Counted from the stretch's first letter, positions 1 to 6,102 are shown. The stretch is DNA of 6,522 nucleotides from SAR324 cluster bacterium (GCA_022572825.1 JACZVE010000161.1:1-6522); one strand, 5' to 3'. Notes: generated from the letters alone by a model not told the origin. Numbers and translations: made by a program.

Positions 1-1019
1 TGGGGGTCGTATATCAGGGAATCCAGATCCAGCTCGTTCTGAACCAGACCCGACCGCATCAGGGTTTGGTGCATCCGCCGCCAGCGTTCCGGGTTTATGT
101 GCCCCAGTTCAATAATGGGGTAATGGGAGAGCCGCGTGACTTCCGCGATCTGGGCCCGGTTGAATTCGCGCCTTTCTTCGCCGGCGGGCGGGTAGTATCG
201 GGGCAATTCGGCGGCAATGCGGTCGGCGATCTCCTCAGGGTGATCCAGGGCGTAGCGCCAACCCCGCAGGCTGGCCTGCAGGAAGCGCTCGACAAGCTGC
301 GGCCGCTCGCGCACCAGTTGCTCGACCGTAAAAATCGAGTCGCCGTAGAAGTCCACGCCATAGGAGGCGGGGCGCAACGTGCTGACTTGGAGCCCAAAGC
401 GCTCCGCATGCCAAAGTCCGGTGAGGGAATAGGTCACGACCGCGTCGAGGGTGCCCTGGGCCAATTCCTTGTAGATCGAAGTCCGGTAATAGGGCATCGT
501 GCTGTGCCGGATTTGCGAAAGGTCGACGCCCGCCGTCCGCAGCATCGCCTGGAATTCGGCATCAGCGCGGTCCGACGGGACGCGGCGCACCCGCAGCCCG
601 GCCAGGTCGGCCGGCTTCCTCACATTGAGGGCGGCTCGCGCAATGACAATTACGGGACTCTGCTGGGCGAGCACCGCCAGCACCACCAGGGGCACCCCGC
701 GGTCCCGAGCCAGCAGAATGTCGGGGCTCCCGATGCCGAAGTGCGCGCGGCCCTCGGCTACCTCCTTGAGAGCGCTCATCACCTTGCCGTCCGGCTTCAC
801 GGCGGATCGGATTTCGACCTCCAACCCCGCTTCCCGGAAATAGCCCTCCCACTGGGCGGCATAGAACCCGGCGAACTGGAACTGATGCTCCCAGCGCAAT
901 TGGAGCACGACACGCTCCTGCGCGCCCGCCGGACGCGAGGCCAGCGCCAGCAGCAGCACGGACGCCGTCAGCAGCGCGGGAAAAAAGGGAAAGCGGCTGA
1001 TAAGAGGCAATTTCGACAT
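1..1019 (-). CDS. NMT1/THI5-like periplasmic binding protein, partial; probably the sensor domain of a larger signalling protein
   Basis: The reading frame is open from an ATG at 1019-1017 to the left edge with no stop (339 codons), so the C-terminus is missing. Residues 1-33 form a signal peptide: a basic start, a hydrophobic stretch at about 10-28, and an AGA-QE cleavage site. The binding domain opens with LQLRWEHQFQFAGFYAAQ (39-56), typical of SsuA/THI5-like ligand-binding domains. It continues with YGVDFYGDSIFT (220-231) and ASLRGWRYALDHPEE (249-263) and reaches SLIYDP at the cut end. In this family that set of motifs, ending in a [F/L]-[L/I]-YDP segment, usually precedes a membrane segment and a histidine kinase, GGDEF or hybrid module. 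A plain ABC-transporter binding protein would stop near this length, so it remains possible. The start is supported by GAGGAA 8 nt upstream. The gene is divergent from the dioxygenase gene. The domain is seen directly; the kinase or cyclase continuation is inferred. Confidence 0.88.
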   Translation of the reverse strand, partial: MSKLPLISRFPFFPALLTASVLLLALASRPAGAQERVVLQLRWEHQFQFAGFYAAQWEGYFREAGLEVEIRSAVKPDGKVMSALKEVAEGRAHFGIGSPDILLARDRGVPLVVLAVLAQQSPVIVIARAALNVRKPADLAGLRVRRVPSDRADAEFQAMLRTAGVDLSQIRHSTMPYYRTSIYKELAQGTLDAVVTYSLTGLWHAERFGLQVSTLRPASYGVDFYGDSIFTVEQLVRERPQLVERFLQASLRGWRYALDHPEEIADRIAAELPRYYPPAGEERREFNRAQIAEVTRLSHYPIIELGHINPERWRRMHQTLMRSGLVQNELDLDSLIYDP

Positions 1020-1027
1020 GCCGGATG

Positions 1028-1033
1028 TTCCTC
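1028..1033 (-). promoter_or_regulatory. Shine-Dalgarno site of the NMT1-domain gene
   Basis: Read on the minus strand this is GAGGAA, separated by 8 nt from the ATG at 1019-1017. It fixes the start that gives a complete signal peptide. Confidence 0.7.
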
Positions 1034-1085
1034 AAAGCTGTGGGTTCCGGATCGCAGAACGATGACCCCCCAGCGAGAAACGCGG

Positions 1086-1099
1086 GCGTTCGGAAACGC
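1086..1099 (-). other. Small hairpin in the 5' leader of the NMT1-domain gene
   Basis: GCGTT and AACGC form a perfect 5-bp stem around a CGGA loop (on the minus strand, GCGTT-TCCG-AACGC). It lies about 70-80 nt ahead of the start codon, so it would be in the leader if transcription begins further out. No T-run follows it. A stem this short in GC-rich DNA may be chance. Confidence 0.25.
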
Positions 1100-1574
1100 T
1101 TACGGAATTAATGGGACAGGACCGGGGCCTGAGTGCGCGTTTCCCTCCGGAACGCTCTAAATACTTGCAACGGCATGCGCCCGGCGATGTTCCGTTGCGC
1201 CCGCCGGCAGATATAACGACGACGACCGACCCGGTGTCTGTGGTGGTCCCAGGCGATCGGGCGGCGGGCATCAGGACGTAATCCCAGATTAAGGCGACCC
1301 TGATCCCCCCAACGGGGTGGACACGTGCCGCAGCCGGTTAAACGGTCTGTTCGCCGCAATGTCCCGCCGGCAATCTTCCGCCTTGGCCAGCATTAAAGAT
1401 CGAGTTACTTGATGTACTTCATTTCACATGAACGAGAATGATTAGGCTTGCGGATACAAACATATCACCTCAATCCAGGACTGATTGTGAAGAAGTTGTG
1501 GAGAAAGATTGCAGCGAGGTATGTTCAAGGGGCGGGCGGGGACCACACTATTATGGCGATGCAGTCGCTTATTT

Positions 1575-1602
1575 CCACGGATTGAGCGGATTATGCAGAA
1601 TT
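1575..1602 (-). repeat. Short tandem of 9-nt units, inverted relative to the 1834-1860 tandem
   Basis: Three contiguous 9-nt units on the plus strand, CACGGATTG, AGCGGATTA and TGCAGAATT (1576-1602), fit a consensus of the form N-R-C-R-G-A-T-T-N. The reverse complement of the tandem at 1834-1860 gives CGCAGATTT, CGCCGATTT and AACAGATTT, the same pattern. The two tandems therefore lie in opposite orientation about 230 nt apart. The flanks of this copy do not resemble those of the longer repeat, so it may be only the core of the element or an independent copy of the same repeat class. Confidence 0.5.
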
Positions 1603-1666
1603 TTTTATCAGGTGGCTATCCCGTTAGCTTCGCAGACCTGGTGTAAGAATGCCCTCGCGTCAGAAT

Positions 1667-1718
1667 CCCTCCCCCCGATTCATGGACGGAGGGCGGGAGC
1701 ATCGCGCCAGTGGCGATG
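1667..1718. other. Two adjacent imperfect hairpins
   Basis: CCCTCC (1667-1672) pairs perfectly with GGAGGG (1688-1693). An overlapping alternative pairs CTCCC (1669-1673) with GGGAG (1695-1699). Directly after it, CATCG (1700-1704) with CC (1707-1708) pairs with GGCGATG (1712-1718) around a 3-nt loop, with a 2-nt bulge. Neither hairpin is followed by a T-run, so these are not obvious terminators. They may be part of a structured RNA or a decayed repeat element, or chance. Confidence 0.25.
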
Positions 1719-1790
1719 GATGCCGAAGGGAGCGGGTAAGGTTTTATCGCCGCTTCATTTTCGCCGGTTGAGTCCTGAATTTGGCTTAGC

Positions 1791-1884
1791 GCCTGATGCA
1801 CGGATTCATCAATGTCTTTAGCCGTTTAATTTGAAATCTGTTAAATCGGCGAAATCTGCGGATTTGATTTTTGCAGAGGTCTCA
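1791..1884 (+). repeat. Intergenic repeat, copy 1 (matches 6097-6191)
   Basis: From TCATCAAT at 1807 to GAGGTCTCA at 1884 this aligns end to end with the segment after the phosphoesterase gene: about 67 of 79 positions match, with one 1-nt gap. A 9-nt GCCTGATGC match at 1791-1799 extends the similarity leftwards across a 6-7 nt unlike stretch. Shared blocks are GTCTTTAGCCGTTT on the left and TTGCAGAGGTCTCA on the right. The middle (1834-1860) is three 9-nt units: AAATCTGTT, AAATCGGCG, AAATCTGCG. AAATC-TGCG-GATTT (1852-1865) can form a small hairpin, and a second GATTT leads into a T-run. Differences between the copies concentrate in the 9-nt units. No coding frame is preserved. The segment is about 38-40% GC, unlike the genes around it. 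Confidence 0.8.
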
Positions 1885-1923
1885 TGTTGCAATCTTGCGC
1901 TGCTCCGGTAACGCGAATCTCGC

Positions 1924-2014
1924 TGCGGAGTTACAGATAACCGAGGCACGGGTACCCGAGGTACGGATACCCGAGGTATAGATTACCGGAGGTACGGATA
2001 ACCACCGGCACGGG
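1924..2014 (+). repeat. 15-bp tandem array, about six units, upstream of the dioxygenase gene
   Basis: Units are 1924-1938 (degenerate), 1939-1953, 1954-1968, 1969-1983, 1984-1999 (16 nt) and 2000-2014 (degenerate). The core resembles ACCCGAGGTACGGAT. The three central units each contain an interrupted dyad: GTACC-CGA-GGTAC (1952-1964), ATACC-CGA-GGTAT (1967-1979) and TACC-GGA-GGTA (1984-1994). Between the first two, the outer base of each arm changes from G/C to A/T with pairing kept. The array ends 65 nt before the start codon at 2080. It could be a multi-site operator, a leader RNA structure or a slippage-prone minisatellite. It does not look coding. Confidence 0.8.
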
Positions 2015-2063
2015 CTTGCGGCCCTGGACATTTGCGGGAGCGCCGACCGGCGGGTTCAACATC

Positions 2064-2071
2064 GGGGGGAG
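2064..2071 (+). promoter_or_regulatory. Shine-Dalgarno site deciding the dioxygenase start
   Basis: A purine run, GGGGGGAG, lies 8 nt before the ATG at 2080. The frame is open further upstream to a TTG at 2032, but that codon has no comparable ribosome site, and the 16 extra residues do not look like the family N-terminus. Confidence 0.65.
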
Positions 2072-2079
2072 CGGACATC

Positions 2080-3207
2080 ATGAAACGCTGGATCTCGTTT
2101 CCGAAGATTGAAGGGGTCTCTTCACGACAGGCGCACACGGACCTGCCCGAGGGCACCTACGAGCGGGAACTGGGCCGGGACGGCTTCTACGGACCCGTCA
2201 CGCATATGTACCACCGCCATCCGCCCACGGGCTGGAGCGGCTGGGAAGGGCCGCTGCGCCCGCGGGCCTTCGATCTGAGGAAGATTACCGCGCGAACTCC
2301 CTGTCCGTGGGATGCGCAACTGCTCCTTCACAACGCCCACCTGCGCTACCGGATCTGGCGCACAAGCGGCCGCATGCAGACCCTGGCGCGAAATGCGGAC
2401 GGGGACGAGCTGATCTTCGTGCACGAGGGCGCCGGCGATTTCTATTGCGATTTTGGGCGCCTGGCCATTTGCGAGGGTGATTACGTGATGGTACCCCGCG
2501 GCACGATGTGGCGCACCGAGTTTGCCGGGCCGGCCACCTGTCTGCTCATCGAGGCGACCAACGAGGGGTACGGCTTGCCGGATAAGGGGATGCTCGGCCA
2601 ACAGGCGATCTTCGATCCGGCGGTGCTGGACACGCCGAAGATCGACGAGCAGTTCGCCGCGCAGCAGACAGACCATCCCTGGAGCGTCCGCATCAAGCGG
2701 CATAATCGGGTCTCCACGGTGACGTATCCCTACAATCCGCTGGATGCCGTGGGCTGGCACGGCAATTTGGCGGTCGTGCGCCTCAACGTGCGGGATATCC
2801 GGCCCGTGATGAGCCACCGCTACCACCTTCCGCCGTCGGTGCACACGACGTTCGTGGCCGACCGGTTCGTGGTGTGCTCCTTCTGCCCGCGCCCGTTGGA
2901 GAGCGATCCCGGAGCGCTGAAGGTGCCCTTCTTCCACAACAACGATGACTTCGACGAGGTGATTTTCTACCACAAGGGAGACTTCTTCAGCCGCGACAAC
3001 ATTGCGCCCGGCATGCTCACCTTCCATCCCTCCGGCTTCCCGCACGGGCCGCATCCCAAGGCGTTGGAGGGTGCGCTCAAACCCGGCCGCACCGCAACGG
3101 ACGAGTACGCCGTGATGGTGGATGCCCGCGACGGACTGGAGGTCGCGCCCCTGCCGGCGGGGGTGGAAGACCCCTCTTACGTGGATTCCTGGAAAGCGTC
3201 TCGCTAA
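2080..3207 (+). CDS. hmgA: Homogentisate 1,2-dioxygenase family protein (short form)
   Basis: 375 residues. The family uses Fe(II) and O2 to open the homogentisate ring to 4-maleylacetoacetate in tyrosine and phenylalanine breakdown, in the cytoplasm. The N-terminal hallmark HRHPPTGWSGWEGPLRPR is at 45-62, and the first cupin has ELIFVHEGAG (110-119) and GDYVMVPRGTMWR (133-145). The C-terminal half carries the likely iron ligands H286 (FFHNN), E293 (FDEVIF) and H322 (PHGP), with H316 six residues before H322. Against human enzyme ligands H335, E341 and H371, the His-to-His spacing is the same (36) but the glutamate is one residue later, which a one-residue indel explains. It is shorter than classical enzymes (about 430-445 residues). 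No fumarylacetoacetase or isomerase gene is nearby, so the true substrate could be a related aromatic diol. Family sure; substrate less so. Confidence 0.85.
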   Translation: MKRWISFPKIEGVSSRQAHTDLPEGTYERELGRDGFYGPVTHMYHRHPPTGWSGWEGPLRPRAFDLRKITARTPCPWDAQLLLHNAHLRYRIWRTSGRMQTLARNADGDELIFVHEGAGDFYCDFGRLAICEGDYVMVPRGTMWRTEFAGPATCLLIEATNEGYGLPDKGMLGQQAIFDPAVLDTPKIDEQFAAQQTDHPWSVRIKRHNRVSTVTYPYNPLDAVGWHGNLAVVRLNVRDIRPVMSHRYHLPPSVHTTFVADRFVVCSFCPRPLESDPGALKVPFFHNNDDFDEVIFYHKGDFFSRDNIAPGMLTFHPSGFPHGPHPKALEGALKPGRTATDEYAVMVDARDGLEVAPLPAGVEDPSYVDSWKASR

Positions 3208-3220
3208 TATTTCGCGCGGG

Positions 3221-3238
3221 AAATCCGCCCAATCGGCC
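3221..3238 (+). repeat. Possible trace of the 9-nt unit repeat after the dioxygenase gene
   Basis: Two contiguous 9-nt stretches, AAATCCGCC and CAATCGGCC, resemble the AAATCTGCG and AAATCGGCG units at 1834-1860. They begin 14 nt after the stop codon of the dioxygenase gene. The flanking blocks of the longer repeat are absent. With only two units this could be chance. Confidence 0.25.
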
Positions 3239-3386
3239 CAGTATTTTCATCGGGGTGGAGGCCCTGCCACTGATCGGCTTCAGCCGGACGCGCCGCGCAG
3301 AATGATTGTATCTGCCGACAAGAGGGGAGGCTGCCCCGCTCCGCATTCGGAGAAGAGGCCACGGAATGAGGTTTTACCCAGAGGCT

Positions 3387-3392
3387 GGGAGG
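3387..3392 (+). promoter_or_regulatory. Shine-Dalgarno site deciding the GTG start of the DUF4380 gene
   Basis: GGGAGG lies 5 nt before the GTG at 3398. An in-frame ATG at 3302 would add 32 residues rich in Lys, Arg, Pro and Cys that do not resemble a mutarotase-fold N-terminus. The frame is open even further back into the dioxygenase gene. Confidence 0.65.
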
Positions 3393-3397
3393 CACCC

Positions 3398-4363
3398 GTG
3401 AGCGCCGAGTGGATCGACTATCTGGGTTGGCGGGGTGTGCGCCTGTCACGGGGCCGCGTGAGCCTGGTCATCGCACCGGATATCGGCGGGCGCGTCATCA
3501 GTCTGTGCCTGGACGGCGTGGAGGTTATGTTCACGCTGGCGCAAATGCACGGCAGGACGATCGATGCCGCCGCCTATTCCGACGTGGTGCGGGCGAAGAA
3601 GGAGTTGGGCTGGCTGCACTATGGGGGCTACAAAACCTGGTTGGCGCCGCAGGCACGTTGGACGGAAGCGCTGCCATTCCTGGATCTGGACAGCGGCAGC
3701 TATGACGTCGCCGTGGAAGAAGCACCGGGGGCGGACACGGTGACGCTGACAAGCCCCGTCTGCCGAGAAACGGGCGCGCAGCTTTCGCGCGCCGTGACGG
3801 TGGACGATACGGGCCGTGTAACACTCCGGCAAGGGCTGATCAATCGCTCGCATCGCCCGTTCCAATGGGGCATTTGGGATGTCACGCAAGTGCGCGGCCC
3901 GGGCCTGGCCATTCTTCCCACGTCGGCCGACTCGGGCTTTGCGGGCGGCGTTAAGGCCTACGAGAGCGAGGGGCAGTCAGCGCAGGTGATGGCCCGCTAC
4001 GTCCAGCCCCACGATGGGCTGGCGACGGTCACCTGCCGCGAGGTGGAGCCCTTCAAGTACGGCACGGACAGCCGGGCCGGCTGGCTGCTGGGGCTGCTGG
4101 AGGTGGGTGGCGACCGCTGGCTGGCGTACCTGAAGCGATTCGAGGCCGATCCAGGTGCGGCGTATCCCCACGGTTGCGATGTGGAGGTCTATGACTCGGG
4201 CGAGTTCCCCTACTTCGAGCTCGAGGTGCACAGCCCGCTGCACGACCTCGGCCCCGGGCAATCCTGCGCGTTCCCGGAAACCTGGACGCTGGATTGGATG
4301 CCGAAGCACCGCGATCCCCGTCGCTGGCTGGACTGGATCGCCGCCGCTATAAAGGGCCGTTAG
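3398..4363 (+). CDS. DUF4380 domain protein, galactose-mutarotase-like fold
   Basis: 321 residues from a GTG start chosen for its ribosome site. No signal peptide or membrane segment is visible, so it is probably cytoplasmic. The N-terminal strands read VSLVIAPDIGGRVISLCLDG (21-40), the PxxGGR-type opening of aldose-epimerase-like beta-sandwich proteins. GGYKTWLAPQARW (76-88) matches the conserved Gly-Gly-x-(K/R)-x-W-x-A-P segment of DUF4380. Near the end, YFELEVHSPLHDLGPGQ (272-288) and then ETWTLDW match the C-terminal strands of the same family. Length is close to the family norm of about 300. Members are thought to bind sugars or glycoside parts, but no reaction is established for DUF4380 that I know of, and I do not assign one. 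It starts 190 nt after the dioxygenase gene and precedes the epimerase-type gene by 103 nt. Fold assignment good; function unknown. Confidence 0.8.
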   Translation: MSAEWIDYLGWRGVRLSRGRVSLVIAPDIGGRVISLCLDGVEVMFTLAQMHGRTIDAAAYSDVVRAKKELGWLHYGGYKTWLAPQARWTEALPFLDLDSGSYDVAVEEAPGADTVTLTSPVCRETGAQLSRAVTVDDTGRVTLRQGLINRSHRPFQWGIWDVTQVRGPGLAILPTSADSGFAGGVKAYESEGQSAQVMARYVQPHDGLATVTCREVEPFKYGTDSRAGWLLGLLEVGGDRWLAYLKRFEADPGAAYPHGCDVEVYDSGEFPYFELEVHSPLHDLGPGQSCAFPETWTLDWMPKHRDPRRWLDWIAAAIKGR

Positions 4364-4466
4364 TGTTGGGTCGCGCTATAAATGCGAGATTGATTTTGCC
4401 TTCGGCGGACCGTGAAACAGCGCTGCTTGCAAATATCGATACATCGTCGCCTCGAAGGAGCCTGCC

Positions 4467-5207
4467 ATGAACCTGCCCAGCTATGCGGATGGCGTGCCTA
4501 GTGTGACGACGCCGCAAATGATCGAGGTGGACCGCGCGATGGTGGAGGATTACCGCATCGAGCTGATCCAGATGATGGAGAACGCCGGCCGCAACCTGGC
4601 CCATCTGGCCCGCGTGCGTTTTCTCGAGGGGAATCCCCTCGGCAAGCCCATCACGGCCATTGCCGGCACGGGGGGAAACGGCGGTGGGGCGATGGTGGCC
4701 GCACGGCGCCTGCACGGCTGGGGTGCGCGGCTCGTCGTGCTGATCCCCGATCCGGACCAGGCGTTCACGCCGATCCCGGCGCACCAACTGGACATCCTGC
4801 GCAGAATTGGGGTGCCGGTGCTCCCCGCGGCACAGGCGCCGGACAGCGTGCCTCCCTCGCTGATCCTGGATGGCCTGATCGGCTACAGCCTGCGCGGCGC
4901 GCCGCGCGGCCCGGCGGCCGATTTAATCCGCTGGGCCAACCAACAGGCGGCGCCGGTGCTGTCCCTGGACGTCCCTTCCGGTGTCGACGCCGGCACGGGC
5001 ACCCTGCACGACCCCGCCATCCGCGCCACGGCAACGATGACCCTGGCCCTGCCCAAGGAAGGCCTGCGCAAGGGCGAGGTCGCGGGCTGTGTGGGCGAAC
5101 TTTACTTGGCCGATATCAGCGTGCCGCCGCAGCTCTACGAATCGCCGGCCCTGGGTCTGTCCGTCGGTGCCATCTTTGCGGAGGCGGACGTGGTACGGTT
5201 GCGCTGA
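4467..5207 (+). CDS. nnrE: NAD(P)H-hydrate epimerase-type protein (YjeF N-terminal domain, stand-alone)
   Basis: 246 residues. The family interconverts the R and S forms of damaged NAD(P)H hydrate so that the S-specific dehydratase can repair it. The helix MIEVDRAMVEDYRIELIQMMENAG (18-41) matches the family start. The glycine-rich loop is GTGGNGGGA (67-75), followed by AARRLHGWG. LDGLIGYSLRG lies at 134-144, LDVPSGVDAGTG (167-178) is the conserved Asp-Val-Pro-Ser-Gly segment, and LPKEGL holds K197. The loop departs from the usual GxGNNGGDG: the second Asn position is Gly70 and the Asp is Gly74. No C-terminal dehydratase domain is attached, and the gene ends at the normal length of the epimerase domain. 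AAGGAG lies 6 nt before the ATG. Because of the altered loop it may be a paralogue with a different ligand. Domain sure; activity moderately so. Confidence 0.85.
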   Translation: MNLPSYADGVPSVTTPQMIEVDRAMVEDYRIELIQMMENAGRNLAHLARVRFLEGNPLGKPITAIAGTGGNGGGAMVAARRLHGWGARLVVLIPDPDQAFTPIPAHQLDILRRIGVPVLPAAQAPDSVPPSLILDGLIGYSLRGAPRGPAADLIRWANQQAAPVLSLDVPSGVDAGTGTLHDPAIRATATMTLALPKEGLRKGEVAGCVGELYLADISVPPQLYESPALGLSVGAIFAEADVVRLR

Positions 5208-5322
5208 GCTTGTGCCCGAGGGGGCCGCCCGGCCGTTGGCATGCCTGCCGGCGACGCCTGGTGCGTGCCCGCCGGCGCGAACAGCGCGGGTCAACCTTCC
5301 TGACGAGAGGCATTGCGCGGCG

Positions 5323-6102
5323 ATGAAGCTGATTCACCTGACGGACACCCACATCGTATCATCCGGCGAGCGCCTGTTCGGCCTGGATCCCAAGGCACGC
5401 TTGCAGGCGGCGATCGCCAGCATCAATGCCGAGCACGGCGATGCGGCACTCTGTGTGATCAGCGGGGACCTCGTAAACGGCGGATCGGTGTCAGAGTACG
5501 AGGCGCTGCGCGCTTGTCTCGACCCCTTGGCCTTGCCGTACCGGCTCATGGTGGGCAACCACGACGACCGGCACAACTTCACTGCCGTCTTCCCCGATAG
5601 CCCGCTCGATGCGCACGGCTTCGTGCAATCCACGGTAGCGACCGCCGAGGGCCGGGTGATCCTGCTCGACACGCACGAGCCGGGGGTCCACTGGGGCTCG
5701 TATTGCGGCAAGCGCCTGGGCTGGCTGCGCGAGCAGTTGGACGAGGCGGGCGCGCGGCCGGTGTATCTGTTCATGCACCATCCGCCGTTTGCCATCGGCA
5801 TCCCTTCCATGGACCGCATGACCATGCGCGACGATGCGCCCTTTGCCGAACTGCTCGGCGGGTACCCCAATATCCGTCACCTCTTTTTCGGCCACGTCCA
5901 TCGCCCCATCGCGGGAAGCTGGCGGGGCATCCCCATCTCCGCCATGCGCAGCACCAACCATCAGGTCGCCTTGGACCTGGAGACCACCGCTCCCGTGCCC
6001 AAGAATCTCGAGCCGGCGGGCTATGGGGTGGTGTTCATCGACGAGCAGCAGACCATCGTCCACCTGCACGAGTACCTGCACACGGAGGCGCTTCCCGCCT
6101 GA
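5323..6102 (+). CDS. Class III cyclic-nucleotide or glycerophosphodiester phosphodiesterase-type metallophosphoesterase
   Basis: 259 residues. All dinuclear-metal motifs of the calcineurin-like fold are present in order: LTDTH (D8, H10), SGDL (D49), GNHD (N79, H80), HHPPF (H152/H153) and GHVH (H191, H193). The spacing and the phrase HHPPFAIGIPSMDRM fit the GpdQ/CpdA group, which hydrolyses phosphodiesters such as cyclic AMP or glycerophosphodiesters. The sequence alone does not choose between them. No signal peptide is visible, so it is probably cytoplasmic. The frame is open upstream to 5089, overlapping the epimerase gene, but the family N-terminus MKLIHLTDTH begins exactly at the ATG at 5323. 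The ribosome site is weak: GAGAGG about 12 nt upstream. It sits 115 nt after the epimerase-type gene and is followed at once by repeat copy 2. Family sure; substrate unknown. Confidence 0.9.
   Translation: MKLIHLTDTHIVSSGERLFGLDPKARLQAAIASINAEHGDAALCVISGDLVNGGSVSEYEALRACLDPLALPYRLMVGNHDDRHNFTAVFPDSPLDAHGFVQSTVATAEGRVILLDTHEPGVHWGSYCGKRLGWLREQLDEAGARPVYLFMHHPPFAIGIPSMDRMTMRDDAPFAELLGGYPNIRHLFFGHVHRPIAGSWRGIPISAMRSTNHQVALDLETTAPVPKNLEPAGYGVVFIDEQQTIVHLHEYLHTEALPA

Larger units (their letters stand above)
1020..2079. other. 1.06-kb divergent intergenic region without a convincing gene
   Basis: This separates the minus-strand NMT1-domain gene from the plus-strand dioxygenase gene, so promoters for both should lie here. 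I could not pick a convincing -35/-10 pair for either. A 127-codon plus-strand frame (1438-1821) and shorter frames on both strands have low-complexity, arginine- or proline-rich translations, no good ribosome site and no family resemblance. The 127-codon frame also crosses repeat material. Base composition changes inside the gap: 1381-1440 and 1801-1860 are about 38-40% GC, against about 67% in 2161-2220 within the next gene. The gap contains a small hairpin (1086-1099), structured sequence (1667-1718), two repeat segments (1575-1602 and 1791-1884) and a tandem array (1924-2014), listed separately. Confidence 0.7.

Noticed and set aside
66..1160. Long plus-strand open frame of 364 codons
   Set aside because: It lies antisense to the NMT1-domain gene, which has a signal peptide and clear family motifs. 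The plus-strand translation is Arg/Gly/Gln-rich with no family resemblance, as expected of a GC-rich shadow frame.
1032..1271. 79-codon minus-strand frame just upstream of the NMT1-domain gene
   Set aside because: No family features and no convincing ribosome site; it overlaps the likely leader and promoter of that gene.
1438..1821. 127-codon plus-strand frame in the divergent gap
   Set aside because: Poor ribosome site, no recognisable domain, and it crosses the 9-nt unit repeat and the hairpin patch, so it is more likely non-coding.
2122..3054. 310-codon minus-strand frame across the dioxygenase gene
   Set aside because: Shadow of a strongly supported gene; its translation shows no domain motif and no ribosome site.
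3339..3352. CTCCG-CATT-CGGAG hairpin before the DUF4380 gene
   Set aside because: A 5-bp stem with no T-run or other conserved context; too small to call a terminator or riboswitch.
3302..3397. Upstream ATG start for the DUF4380 protein
   Set aside because: The added residues do not fit the fold, and the GTG at 3398 has a far better ribosome site.
4345..4382. Direct repeat CGCTATAAA at 4345-4353 and 4374-4382, with a TATAAA resembling a -10 box
   Set aside because: The first copy is inside the DUF4380 coding end and no matching -35 hexamer lies at the right distance; a 9-nt repeat this close may be chance.
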